DNA of 64,000 nt. Source: JAABRU01 sp050180235. GTDB taxonomy: Bacteria; Desulfobacterota; Desulfobacteria; Desulfobacterales; Desulfococcaceae. Each line of letters begins with the position of its first letter. Positions within the stretch are counted from its first letter, which is position 1. This document shows, in pieces, positions 26,168 through 36,251 of this stretch. A model generated the notes under the pieces. That model ran no database searches. It worked only from the letters and a program-made list of their open reading frames with translations, and was not told where the DNA came from. The position numbers were made by a program, and so were the translations under genes. The stretch is from contig JBFXEJ010000016.1 in NCBI GenBank assembly GCA_050180235.1, positions 7,263-71,262 of the forward strand. Direction: 5' to 3'.

Positions 26168-26278
26168 TTTTTTAAAAACCGGTAAGCTTGGGCTTTGCTG
26201 TCATTCCTGCATGAACCTGAATCCTCTGCTTTCAGCAGTTTCTGGATACCGGTCTTCTCCGGGTATGACGATACGGTT

Positions 26279-26386
26279 TAAGGTGATTTCTGAAAATAAA
26301 AATACCATTTCCGTTCACAGGCACAGGGCAAAAACTGGAAGTTTTTGATACTTTGGCGGGTATATTCTTTTCCGGAAATCACCTAA
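26279..26386. repeat. MITE-like element, family B (copy 1)
   Basis: Bounded by TAAGGTGATTTCTG and GGAAATCACCTAA, with interior motif GGCACAGGGCAAAA and GGAAGTTTTTGATACTTTGG. Its ends match family A, but the interior is unrelated. It lies immediately before the end of ispD. Confidence 0.75.
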
Positions 26387-26396
26387 CATCATTATG

Positions 26397-27104
26397 TTAT
26401 TTGGATGAAAGCATCTGCTGAAACAGAGGATAAATGGCCTGGGCAAATTGCAGGTCTTCCGGACTTGTGATTTTGATATTGAAACGGCTGCCTTCAATCA
26501 TGCGCACCTTTTCGCCCATTCTTTCGGCCAGAGATGCGTCATCCGTGCCGGAATATCCAGACTGACGTGCAGATTCATGGGCTTTGCGAATCAGATCGTA
26601 ACGGAAGGTCTGCGGGGTCTGGGCCAGCCATATTCTTTCCCTGTTCAGGGTTTTTTCCACATTTCCGTCCGGGGATATCTGTTTCAGGGTGTCAAACGCG
26701 GGAATTCCCAGCATGGATGCACTGTTTTCCGCAGCGCAGCGTATGGTGGACTCAATCTGTGCCGGAAGAACAAAGGGACGGACGCCGTCGTGGACAGCCA
26801 CAATTCCGCCATATTCCTCTGCTGCCAGCAGTCCGTTGTATACCGAATCCTGCCTTTCTTTTCCCCCGATCACCAACCGGATTTTATCACGGAATTCAAG
26901 ACCGGAAAGTATGGATTTCCGGCAGAAATCTGTATCATCTTCGGGAACTGCAAGAAATATATGCTCAATGGATCTGCAAGCGGCAAAAGCCTTCATGGTA
27001 TGACAAAGCACAGGCTGCCCCGCGATTTCAAGGTACTGCTTTCGGACAGATCCCCCCATGCGGATGCCCCTGCCTCCGGCCACAATGATCGCTGAAACAC
27101 TCAT
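26397..27104 (-). CDS. ispD: 2-C-methyl-D-erythritol 4-phosphate cytidylyltransferase
   Basis: A 235-residue enzyme of the MEP isoprenoid pathway that joins CTP with methylerythritol phosphate. The nucleotide-binding start IIVAGGRGIRMGGSVRKQY matches the family's GxGxRMG...KQ motif. VHDGVRPF and the later TDDASLAERMG and GSRFNIKITSPEDL are characteristic. Length is normal and ispF is not fused. It follows, with nine bases between them, the HPr-domain protein on the same strand, so the two probably share a transcript. Confidence 0.95.
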   Translation of the reverse strand: MSVSAIIVAGGRGIRMGGSVRKQYLEIAGQPVLCHTMKAFAACRSIEHIFLAVPEDDTDFCRKSILSGLEFRDKIRLVIGGKERQDSVYNGLLAAEEYGGIVAVHDGVRPFVLPAQIESTIRCAAENSASMLGIPAFDTLKQISPDGNVEKTLNRERIWLAQTPQTFRYDLIRKAHESARQSGYSGTDDASLAERMGEKVRMIEGSRFNIKITSPEDLQFAQAIYPLFQQMLSSK

Positions 27105-27113
27105 GTTTTTTTC

Positions 27114-28445
27114 CTATTCCTTGATGTATTTCAGATCCGAAGGCAGGGGAACCGGCTTTCCCATGAGATCTTCTCCATAGTTGATACCGGCAAGGATTTC
27201 AAGGTCTCTGAGAGCGCGCACATCTCCTTCAAAGGTAACCTCGGTGATATTTTCATTCTGGATTTTTCCGCCGGCCCACTGCATATCCAGTATACTGCCG
27301 GCATCAAAACATCCGTCACCAGCGCGCATTATCACCTGCCCGCCGTAATGCTCCACCACTCTTACCACCATCATACAGGGCCGGTTATGAAAACCGCGGG
27401 GCACCGGAATTCCCACCTTAATCACTCCCCGTTCAACATTTTTATTGAGCACCTCATGGGCCAGGTCTTTTCCCTTGGAGAGAAAATGACAGACATAATA
27501 AAGACCGTAGTTGACAGTGCGATCAAGAAGAGTTTCGGGATTCACCAGAAAGGAGAGCTGATTGCGGACTTTTTTGTAAATATCTTTGTATCCGGCCTCA
27601 TGAAGATGGCGTTCATAAAAGTGCAGCAGACGGCCCATCATCTGAAGAATATGAAAGACCACGGAAAAATGGCTTCGCAGCTCCTTGAGCTTCCGCTCTC
27701 CGAATTCGTATCCGCCGTGGATTACATAGGTGTCAAATGCGGACTGAAGGTTGTGCACCAGCATTTCATTCTGCCGGATTTCCACTTCGTTGATAACATT
27801 CGGAACCAGTATCCGCAGTTTCAGGGAATCATAGGGTTCAAAAAATTCATACTTTTCAAAGTCTTTCGCAATATTGAGAAATTCAGTGGCTATTTTGACC
27901 ACATGCTCTCTCTGACTGCTTTTCTGCTCATCATTGATATTGTATTCCAGCCGATCCCCGGTGGTAATGGCGGGAAAATCAGTGGCTTCAAAATATGTCT
28001 GGGGGATGTGGATGTTCAGACGGACCGCCTCGTCAAGAATCACCGGACCCATTTTTTTCAGGCATCGGGTAAGAAAATCAAGATTTTTCAGACCCTCAAT
28101 CCGGAACTGATCCGTATCTTCCAGATTGTAGAAAGCCAGACGGTTGAGGATATGCTTCTGGGAATATGCCCCAAGACTGATATGCCGGACTGCTGCGGAA
28201 AGTTCCCGGTACAGATACCAGTCCTTGTTGTTTTTTGCGCCGTGAAAATCCAGAAAACTTTCCAGAACCTGGGAAGTGCCGATGAGTTTGGAGAACAGTT
28301 TTTTGGTAAATTCCCGGCCCCCGGCAGATGCGTCATCACTGGAAATATACAGACAGCATTTCAGATAGTCATAGGAAAACAGACAAATCTTGTCTCTGAA
28401 AGTATTCCCGTATTCACATTTTTTGGCTTCCATTGTTTCCATCAT
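27114..28445 (-). CDS. Large helical protein with C-terminal HPr-like domain
   Basis: A 443-residue protein. The first ~340 residues are alpha-helical without a recognised domain. The last ~90 residues resemble HPr, the phosphocarrier of the PTS. VGIPVPRGFHNRPCMMVVRV keeps the phosphorylatable His and following Arg of the GLHxRPA motif (about residue 353), and FDAGSILDMQWAGG keeps the regulatory-site Ser position. No PTS transport gene is near, so a regulatory role in a truncated PTS-like relay is possible (inference). The start is placed at 28445; the longer frame from 28487 would overlap the 3' end of the RNase P RNA. Only the C-terminal domain call is confident. Confidence 0.75.
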   Translation of the reverse strand: MMETMEAKKCEYGNTFRDKICLFSYDYLKCCLYISSDDASAGGREFTKKLFSKLIGTSQVLESFLDFHGAKNNKDWYLYRELSAAVRHISLGAYSQKHILNRLAFYNLEDTDQFRIEGLKNLDFLTRCLKKMGPVILDEAVRLNIHIPQTYFEATDFPAITTGDRLEYNINDEQKSSQREHVVKIATEFLNIAKDFEKYEFFEPYDSLKLRILVPNVINEVEIRQNEMLVHNLQSAFDTYVIHGGYEFGERKLKELRSHFSVVFHILQMMGRLLHFYERHLHEAGYKDIYKKVRNQLSFLVNPETLLDRTVNYGLYYVCHFLSKGKDLAHEVLNKNVERGVIKVGIPVPRGFHNRPCMMVVRVVEHYGGQVIMRAGDGCFDAGSILDMQWAGGKIQNENITEVTFEGDVRALRDLEILAGINYGEDLMGKPVPLPSDLKYIKE

Positions 28446-28471
28446 ATCCTTTTGGTTTTCAGAAAAAAAAA

Positions 28472-28903
<432 letters not shown>

Positions 28904-28909
28904 TTTTCT

Positions 28910-29620
28910 TTATTCTGCTTTTACCCAGTATATGATTCTGTTACAGAAGGGACAGCATTTCAGACTTTCAAACCGCAGGAGTTCATTGCGCATCTGCGGA
29001 GGAATGTTCATATTGCATCCCTGGCACACGATTCCCTGTATCGGAACAATGGCCGGACTGCCAAAGCGTTTTTTGATCGTCATGAACTTCCCCAGCAGAT
29101 CCGGAGGCACCTCCTGTGTTACTGCTTTCCTCCGGACATCCAGTGCTGCCAGTTTTGCATTTCCCTCTTCGATTTCCTTTTGGATGCGCTCTTTCTCTTT
29201 TTCTGTTTCTTTCCGAAGTGTTTCCAGCTCTTCTTTTCTGGCGGAAAGGCTGCTTTCCGCGGCAGATATCTGATCCAGCATGGACAGCATGGCATCCTCA
29301 ATACTGCTGTTTTTCTTTTTCAGATCATCTGTTCCCCGCAGCAGAGACTGATATTCCCTGTTGGTTTTGACCGTATTCAGGTGCGCCTGGTTTTTCTCAA
29401 TCGCATCCTGATTTGTCCGAACTTCGGATTCATATGAACGGTACTGCTTTTTCAGGGCTTCCAGAGATTCAGATTCCTCCGCGGCGGACTTTTCCTCTGC
29501 CACCAGTTTTTCTTCACAGAGGCATATCCTGCCGGAAATATCATTCAGCCCGGTCTGCAGAAGATCTGCTTCGGTTTCAACTGCCTGAAGGCGGATCAGG
29601 ACTTCAATTTTCTCTTTCAT
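28910..29620 (-). CDS. Zinc-ribbon coiled-coil protein (C4-type, zf-RING_7)
   Basis: A 236-residue protein. Residues 1-175 form a long charged coiled coil (for example SARKEELETLRKETEKEKER). The C-terminus is a four-Cys zinc ribbon: CQGCNMNIPPQ and CCPFCNRIIYW. This CT398/CdsZ-like family is widespread and is suggested to bind nucleic acid or act as an adaptor; its job here is not established. Its stop codon is six bases before the 5' end of rnpB and its start is 20 bases after the stop of the Nif3-like gene, so the three are probably one transcription unit. Confidence 0.9.
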   Translation of the reverse strand: MKEKIEVLIRLQAVETEADLLQTGLNDISGRICLCEEKLVAEEKSAAEESESLEALKKQYRSYESEVRTNQDAIEKNQAHLNTVKTNREYQSLLRGTDDLKKKNSSIEDAMLSMLDQISAAESSLSARKEELETLRKETEKEKERIQKEIEEGNAKLAALDVRRKAVTQEVPPDLLGKFMTIKKRFGSPAIVPIQGIVCQGCNMNIPPQMRNELLRFESLKCCPFCNRIIYWVKAE

Positions 29621-29640
29621 GGATTCTCACCAAAAAATAA

Positions 29641-30765
29641 TTATGATTGCAGATATACAAACGGATCCCTTTCTGTTTTGCAGATTTCCACTGTCACCGG
29701 CATATTTCTTTCTGCCAGAATGGAACGGATACGCTCTGCCAGTATGGAAACGATCAGATGCTCCGAGGCAAAATGGCCGATGTCAATCAGTCCCTTTCCA
29801 GCAGATTCCGCATCCCGTGCATCATGATACCGCAGATCCCCGCTGACAAAAACTTGGGCTGAAGAAGCCATAAAATTGCGCATCAGACCGGAACCGCTTC
29901 CGGAACAGACAGCCACTTTCCGCACCCGCAGATCCTCCCTGCCGCTGAATTTCACCGTGTTAAGGCCGAATATTTCCCTGATTTTCAGGGCAAAATCCTT
30001 CAGACTGATCTCCTGATCCAGTGACCCGATGCGGCCCAGTCCCTGCCCGCATTCCTGTCCGGAAAGGGGGTACAGATCATAGGCCATGGTTTCATAGGGA
30101 TGACGGCTGCGTATATGCTCCACCACCTTTTGGGCATCCCGGTGACGGACCACTGCCTCTATCCGGACTTCGGAAGCATGGGAAATTTCACCGATTTTTC
30201 CGGAAAAAGGCATGGCCCCGGGTTCCGGTCTGAAGGTTCCTGTTCCCGGATTACGGAAAGAGCAGCATGAGTACTGGCCGATACGGCCTGCCGGGGTTTC
30301 AGACAGAGCATTGAAAATCTGTTCCTCGTATTCAGCCGGAACATACACCACAAGTTTGCATGTTTTCTCCCTGATTTCATCTCCCAGAACCTCCCGATCC
30401 TTCAGTCCGATCCAGGCAGCCAGCATATCATTGACACCGCCTGCAGCGCTGTCAAGGTTGGTATGTGCGGAAAATATGCCCATATGATGCCGTGCAGCCA
30501 TATGGATGATGGAACCGGAAGGCGTTGAAAAATCAATGGATTGCAAAGGTTTGAATATCAGAGGGTGGTGGGTGATGAGCAGATTGGTATTGTTTGCGCA
30601 CGCGTCCCAGACAACTTCCGGCAGGGGGTCCAGAGCGATCCGTATCTTCTCTGCCGGCCAGTCTTTCTGCCCCACCTGCAGTCCAGGGTTATCCCAGTCT
30701 TCCGCAAGCCGTGAAGGAGCGAGTTCCTCCATAATTCCCATAATGTCTGCAATGGTTACGGTCAT
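29641..30765 (-). CDS. Nif3-like dinuclear metal centre protein
   Basis: A 374-residue protein of the NIF3/YqfO family. Metal-ligand motifs are visible: LAEDWDNPGLQVGQ, NTNLLITHHPLIFKPL, FSAHTNLDSAAGGVND and, at the C-terminus, DIGHFASEHLIV. The middle (about 145-235) is the PII-like inserted domain of the long YqfO form: KLVVYVPAEYEEQIFNAL, then MPFSGKIGEISHASEVRIEA. Some members act as GTP cyclohydrolase-like or metal-dependent hydrolases, but function is unsettled. It heads the Nif3, zinc-ribbon, rnpB order on the minus strand. Confidence 0.92.
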   Translation of the reverse strand: MTVTIADIMGIMEELAPSRLAEDWDNPGLQVGQKDWPAEKIRIALDPLPEVVWDACANNTNLLITHHPLIFKPLQSIDFSTPSGSIIHMAARHHMGIFSAHTNLDSAAGGVNDMLAAWIGLKDREVLGDEIREKTCKLVVYVPAEYEEQIFNALSETPAGRIGQYSCCSFRNPGTGTFRPEPGAMPFSGKIGEISHASEVRIEAVVRHRDAQKVVEHIRSRHPYETMAYDLYPLSGQECGQGLGRIGSLDQEISLKDFALKIREIFGLNTVKFSGREDLRVRKVAVCSGSGSGLMRNFMASSAQVFVSGDLRYHDARDAESAGKGLIDIGHFASEHLIVSILAERIRSILAERNMPVTVEICKTERDPFVYLQS

Positions 30766-31064
30766 ACATCTGTCCTCCTGTTTTGTCCGGCTTTGGAAAA
30801 AAATTTCGGATGTTTACCGGACACCGGAATCCCATGTTTTCTGCCGGAACAGTTTTTTTACTGAATGAAAAAAATGCGTTTTGCGCAAAAACGTTTCACA
30901 AAAATATCGCTGTGTTTTTTTGACGGCTGTCAGTTATCCTGTGAATATATGCCAAAAACAGAAATTATTCAAACAATAAAAACAAAATTTGAATGTATCT
31001 GCCAATTTCTCAATACGAAAAATTTACGGAGGCATGCGGCACCAGGCACTGTCCCCATGCAAAA

Positions 31065-34000
31065 TCAGCGGAATTCCAGACGGAAAATGATTTCTCCGCC
31101 GAAAACGCCGCTGCTGTCCTGAAACGCGTTCACAATCAGGTTTTCCAGAAATTTGTATTCAGTGCCGGCCTTCTGCACAGTTTCGCCTGACCGGGTTTCC
31201 ACTCCGTATTTTACACTTATGCGCCGGGAAAGTTCTTTTCCCACTGTCACCCTTATCTGACTGTCTTCTGAGGTATCCCCTTCGGTATATCCCAGTTCCA
31301 GCGTATCCAGTGCGGTAGCGTCTTTGAGTTTTTCCCCCATTTTTTCTGCCAGCACATCAGCCAGCACCTGTGTGGCAGATGTGGAACTGCCCTCTCCTTT
31401 GACCAGTTCCGCAGTTGTTTTGCCCAGTATGAGCAGGGAAAGGATGTCGCCATGCTCTTCCTGCGGGTTGGAACTTAGTTCAAATTTAAGATTGTCCGGT
31501 GTTCCGGAAACAGCCAGGGAAACTGTCCAGTCGCGGATCTCAGCCTCTCCCTTTATATCAATGGTGGGTTCAATTTTATAGGGATTGAGAAAATCTATTA
31601 CTCCTTTCTGAATCTCAAACTCACGGGTCTGATAGATAATGGTTCCGGATTCCACCCCGGCCCGCCCGCCGATCAGGGGCTGGACAGCGGTTCCGGATAC
31701 TTTCAGATCAGGTTTGAGGGTAAGCAGGGCAATATTGTTGTCCACCACAAAGGGATTGCGTGATTTGACTGTGATATTCATCCGCATATTTTTCAGAAAA
31801 GGGTTTGCAGCTTTTGAACCGGGTACTGATTCAGTGCGTTTTTTCTGCCCGATTTTTCCCAGATTTTCCAGCAGTCCAATTTTTACATCCTTATAATATT
31901 CACCTTCCAGAAGAACCGCCTCCCCTTCCAGCATGGATTTTTCCTGTGTTCCTTTCAGGGTCAGATGTGTGTTGAAAAGAATATCCGCGGTATCAGGAAC
32001 ACTTACAGGAATCCGGTTGCCGCTGAGTTCAATCTGCATACGGCCCGGACGGAATCTGTCCAAAGCAATGTTTCCTGCAAGATTAAAGCTGCCCTCATCA
32101 AGTTTTCCCGCAATATTTTTCAGGACAAGAGCATCATGGGAAATATCAATATTACCGTTCAGACCATGAAGTTTCTGCATCAGTCCCGGAACTGTCATGC
32201 CGAGGCTGTTGAGGACAATACCTGCCCTGAAATCCGGTTTTTCCGGACTTCCCTTTATATCCGCATTCAGGCTGAGACTGCCGCTGAGATCCTCCAAATC
32301 CTCATTTAACAGGGCAAGAACCTGCAGGGGAATCTCTCCGTCCGCACGGAAGTCCAGCGGACCTCTGATGTTTCCTTTTCCAGCGATGTTCAGACTGCCT
32401 TCCCGCAGAAGGGCAAGCCGGATGCCCGGAGCGGATATTTCCCCATTTTCAAACACCACTTTTGCATTTGAGGTTCGGATCAGTTCCGCTTCTTTGAGAA
32501 AGATTTCCAAAGCCCCAATGTCTGCCACTGCCCGGATGTCTTCAGGTTTTCCTCCGTTTCCTGCTGCTTCAATAATACCTGTCAGGGAACCTTTGAGATC
32601 TTCCCGTCCGGCCAGACTGAAAAAAGGAGTCAGATCCGTTCGGTCAAAGCGGAGTTTTGCGTTAAAATCCTTTGATTTCAGATGATACAGGGCATTTAGA
32701 TCAAAATACGCATTCCCTATGATCCGGGCTGTCTGATCTTTAATATCCACCCGGATTTTCAGGTCATCCAGCACTTTCTTCTTCATGGTCAGGCCATTGA
32801 TTTTTATATCGCCCTCTGCATTGGGATTGTCAAAACTTCCTTTGCCTGCCAGACTGAAAGAGATTTTTCCCTTTCCAAAATCCTGATCGCTCAGGGAATC
32901 AATATTTTTCAGGGATATGCCTTCGGATGTCATGCGGAGATCGTAACTGCGCCGCAAAGGGGAAATCCAGCCATCCGTGACAATGTTTTCTCCCGGAGCC
33001 ACAGTCACCAAAAAGGAATCAATATTCACCCGTTCCCCGTCCAGCCTTGATTTCAGTTGCACTCCTTCGATTTTCTGCATACCCGTATCAATTTTTTTCC
33101 CTTCCACAGTGATATTGCCCTGTGGACGGTTTTTCGTACCGGAAACATGGCCGCTGAGAGCCAGTTTTCCTTTAATCCCTTTTATGAAATCCTCCAGAAA
33201 CAGGGTATCTCCCGCGATTTTTATGTCAAATTCAGGTTCTGCAAGGGGCCTGTTCGTTTTCGGATTCAGAACTGTGGCACTGCCGGACATATCCAGTGCA
33301 GATTTGCCGTTGCGCACCTGCATTTTGTCTATGAGCAGTTTTCCCTCTGCAAAGCGGAGAGCTGCCTGCAGATTGCCAATCCGGCCTGAGGGAGCAGACA
33401 GATCTTCTCCCTGAATGGAAATTTCAGCACGGGGACTGCTCTTTTTCCCCTTTGCCTGCGCGGTCAGTTGCAGTTTTCCCTTCAGTCCGTCTGTGAAATC
33501 TTCAGGATACAGGGTGCATTTGCTGATTTCCAGATCAAATTCCGGGTCATCCAAAGGCTTCAGGGACTGGGGCGCTGTCACGCGGGCCGTGCCGGAAAGC
33601 CGGAGTCCGGATTTCCGGTTTTCAAGGTTCAGATGCTTTACCGTCACGATACCCTGGGCAAAGGCAAGTTCCGTGTTCAGATTGCCAATGCGGTTTTTTC
33701 CGGCTGCCAGATCTTTGCCTTCAAGTTTCAGCAGAATATCAGGAGCGTTAAGACTGCCTTTGCCCTGTGCTGTGAAATTCAGTTTGCCTTTGATCTGATC
33801 CGTGAAATCTTCGGGAAAAAACGCGGATGAGGCCAGATTCAGATCAAAAAGCGGATCAGAAAGTGGTTTCATCTGTTCATCAAGAATCTGAATATCTCCG
33901 GACAGGTTAAGATCAGATTTGCGGTTTTTCACCCGAAGATGATCCACTTTGGCCTTTCCTTTGGCAAAATGAATCCGGGTGTCAGCATCACCGATTTGAT

Positions 34001-35909
34001 TCATACCGAATGCAAGGGATTTTCCTGTGAGTTCCAGATCAGCCACAGGTTTCATGATCGGCCCCTGAACCCGGATGGTTCCGTCCGCACTGCCTTTGAC
34101 ATTTTCCTGTGCAATGAAATTTCCGGCTTTTATATTACGCAGGCTCAGCATTATATCCGCAGGCAGATCCGGATGCAGATGCAGACCCTTTTCAAAAACC
34201 CGGATTTTTCCGACAGCGGACAGTCCTGAATCCCGGTTATCCAGATTCAGTTCCGGAATATGCACCATACCCTCTGCATCCAGTTCGGTCTTTGCCTGCA
34301 GATTTCCAATGCTGATATTCTTAAATCCGAGTCCTTCCCCTTTGAGTTCCACTTTTGCCAAAGGCTGAGTCAGAGTTCCGGATATATCCGCGTTTAAGCC
34401 CAGTTTGCCAATGACATCCTTTATATTCAGGGAGGCAAGCGTTGTTTTGAGATCAGCCGCGTCCAGTTTCAGCTTTGCCTGAATTTCCTTTGAGGCCGGG
34501 GTATAGTCTCCGTTTCCGCTGAGATGAAGCGTATCCGCATTCAAATCAATGGATTGAAATATAAGCTTTCCCTTTTCCATAAGAGCCTGAGCCGTGAGAC
34601 GGACATCCGTGGGATTCAGCACCTTTTCCACAGAAAATTTTCCGGCTGTGATTTCCGTATCCGCACTGATTTTGAGATGTTCAGAAGAAATGCCGCTTCC
34701 CTGCACATTGATGACCCCATCAAGAATCCCCCCAAATCCTGTTTTCTGCACAGGAAGCTGATCCAGAATAATTCCGGCAGGTTTTACAGAAAAGGAATAG
34801 TTGAGGATATTCATATCCCGCTGCGGAGAGAAAAATCCATTGGGAAAGGCTTTGGCAAAATCAGCCTGCCCTTCAGCCTGAATATTTCCGGAGGCAGTGC
34901 TGATATCCAGTTTGCTGATGTGCAGAATTCTGTTTTTCAGTTCACAGACAGCCGCGAGATTTTCCACCCGGTTTCCGGCAAGACTGCCGCCCCCGTATGC
35001 CAGATCAAGTTCTGCTTCGGGATCATTGGGATTTCCGCTTACTTTAAGATGCAGACGCACCGGCCCGGTCAGATCCGCTGCCAGTGAAAAACTCTGCCGG
35101 ATGTTCTCAAGTCCTGTTTCCAGATTCAGATCAATATCCGGCATGGGATGGGAAAATGTGTCAGACACACTGCCGGACATGCTGATCTTTGCCAAATCCG
35201 AATCCAGTTCCAGGTCAGTATTTCTGAAATTTCCCTTTTCCATGTCCGTTGACAGATGAACTTCACGGAAATCTGTTTTCAGTCCCGCTATATCCGCATC
35301 TCCGCTGCCAATTTTAAGTTCGGCTTTGCCTGTGCGGTCTGCAAAATCCCCATTCCGCAGTGTCAGGTCAATATCGCGCACTGTCACATGCTCTGCCGGG
35401 CTTTCAGAATTTTTGCCGGCTTTTTCATATGAAAAAAATCCGTCTTTGATTTGGATATTTTTGGCCAGAATATTGAATGGCATTCCCCGTCCCGGAGAAG
35501 ATTCCTCTTTGGGTTTTTGGGGATCAGAAAAGGCTGTGACAATATTGAGATGGCCCTGGGCATCGCTCTTCATCCGCACCCGGGGTTTTTCCAGCACCAG
35601 ACTTTCCGCTCTGAGATTTCCGGCAATCAGGGAAGGCAGGGACAGGTTCAGACTTATCCGCTCCGCTTCGATGATTCTGTCATCCAACGGCCCGTCAACC
35701 ACAGCTTTCCGGAGATCAATGCGCCCGGTCAGCAGTGAAAAATCAAGGTCTTCCCAGGATATCCTGCCGGGAATGGCATGGTTCAGCTTAGCCAGAATCA
35801 TCTGCTGCGCGCTTTGCATTCCCAGCCAGACCCGAAAACCGGCTATCGTGAGAAAAATAAGTGTAAAACTGATGCCGATTCCGATAAAAAAAATTTTTTT
35901 TCTTGTCAT
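31065..35909 (-). CDS. TamB-like (DUF490) envelope translocation/lipid-transfer protein
   Basis: A 1614-residue protein. One N-terminal membrane helix (IFFIGIGISFTLIFLTIAGF) anchors it in the inner membrane, and the rest is a predicted beta-taco periplasmic bridge. At least four ~105-120-residue repeats are obvious between about residues 600 and 1010, each with a PEDFTDQIKGKLNFTAQGKG-like segment and an IGNLxTxLxFAxG segment. The C-terminal ~300 residues carry the DUF490 signature (AANPFLKNMRMNITVKSRNP, FEIQKGVIDFLNPYKIEPTI, GDILSLLILGKTTAEL). TamB-like proteins move lipids or assist outer-membrane protein assembly, usually beside a BamA/TamA partner, which is not in this window. ATG at 35909 follows GGAAAG. 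Confidence 0.93.
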   Translation of the reverse strand: MTRKKIFFIGIGISFTLIFLTIAGFRVWLGMQSAQQMILAKLNHAIPGRISWEDLDFSLLTGRIDLRKAVVDGPLDDRIIEAERISLNLSLPSLIAGNLRAESLVLEKPRVRMKSDAQGHLNIVTAFSDPQKPKEESSPGRGMPFNILAKNIQIKDGFFSYEKAGKNSESPAEHVTVRDIDLTLRNGDFADRTGKAELKIGSGDADIAGLKTDFREVHLSTDMEKGNFRNTDLELDSDLAKISMSGSVSDTFSHPMPDIDLNLETGLENIRQSFSLAADLTGPVRLHLKVSGNPNDPEAELDLAYGGGSLAGNRVENLAAVCELKNRILHISKLDISTASGNIQAEGQADFAKAFPNGFFSPQRDMNILNYSFSVKPAGIILDQLPVQKTGFGGILDGVINVQGSGISSEHLKISADTEITAGKFSVEKVLNPTDVRLTAQALMEKGKLIFQSIDLNADTLHLSGNGDYTPASKEIQAKLKLDAADLKTTLASLNIKDVIGKLGLNADISGTLTQPLAKVELKGEGLGFKNISIGNLQAKTELDAEGMVHIPELNLDNRDSGLSAVGKIRVFEKGLHLHPDLPADIMLSLRNIKAGNFIAQENVKGSADGTIRVQGPIMKPVADLELTGKSLAFGMNQIGDADTRIHFAKGKAKVDHLRVKNRKSDLNLSGDIQILDEQMKPLSDPLFDLNLASSAFFPEDFTDQIKGKLNFTAQGKGSLNAPDILLKLEGKDLAAGKNRIGNLNTELAFAQGIVTVKHLNLENRKSGLRLSGTARVTAPQSLKPLDDPEFDLEISKCTLYPEDFTDGLKGKLQLTAQAKGKKSSPRAEISIQGEDLSAPSGRIGNLQAALRFAEGKLLIDKMQVRNGKSALDMSGSATVLNPKTNRPLAEPEFDIKIAGDTLFLEDFIKGIKGKLALSGHVSGTKNRPQGNITVEGKKIDTGMQKIEGVQLKSRLDGERVNIDSFLVTVAPGENIVTDGWISPLRRSYDLRMTSEGISLKNIDSLSDQDFGKGKISFSLAGKGSFDNPNAEGDIKINGLTMKKKVLDDLKIRVDIKDQTARIIGNAYFDLNALYHLKSKDFNAKLRFDRTDLTPFFSLAGREDLKGSLTGIIEAAGNGGKPEDIRAVADIGALEIFLKEAELIRTSNAKVVFENGEISAPGIRLALLREGSLNIAGKGNIRGPLDFRADGEIPLQVLALLNEDLEDLSGSLSLNADIKGSPEKPDFRAGIVLNSLGMTVPGLMQKLHGLNGNIDISHDALVLKNIAGKLDEGSFNLAGNIALDRFRPGRMQIELSGNRIPVSVPDTADILFNTHLTLKGTQEKSMLEGEAVLLEGEYYKDVKIGLLENLGKIGQKKRTESVPGSKAANPFLKNMRMNITVKSRNPFVVDNNIALLTLKPDLKVSGTAVQPLIGGRAGVESGTIIYQTREFEIQKGVIDFLNPYKIEPTIDIKGEAEIRDWTVSLAVSGTPDNLKFELSSNPQEEHGDILSLLILGKTTAELVKGEGSSTSATQVLADVLAEKMGEKLKDATALDTLELGYTEGDTSEDSQIRVTVGKELSRRISVKYGVETRSGETVQKAGTEYKFLENLIVNAFQDSSGVFGGEIIFRLEFR

Positions 35910-36251
35910 GATGCTTTCCAAACAGTAAAAAGTGTCAGAGCCGCTTTTTCCGATCCCGGTTCCTGCATGGAACGGGAGTGAATTTCAGAATACTTATTCG
36001 GAAAATATAGCACCATTCCGGACAGAATAAAATATTTTTTCATTTTTTTGCTTTCTCAGGGACAAAAATTCATTTTTCCTTTGAACATTTTTTCGGCAGT
36101 GTATATAACTGAGTTATCAGGACTGACTGATGAGTTGTGAGTGACGGGTTATGAGTGTTTAGGATTCAATCCTCATCACTCATAACTCAGTTCTCATCAC
36201 TCACTTCAGTTTTTTTTCAAACATTCACATTACTGGCAGCACAGGTGAAAC
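35910..36251. other. Intergenic stretch with TGAGTGATGAG-type inverted repeats
   Basis: Between 36120 and 36212, GTGAGTGACGGGTTATGAGTG and CACTCATAACTCAGTTCTC plus CATCACTCAC make an imperfect inverted repeat. This is short-unit dispersed-repeat text similar in style to that in rnpB and the purH gap. No gene was seen. Confidence 0.5.
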
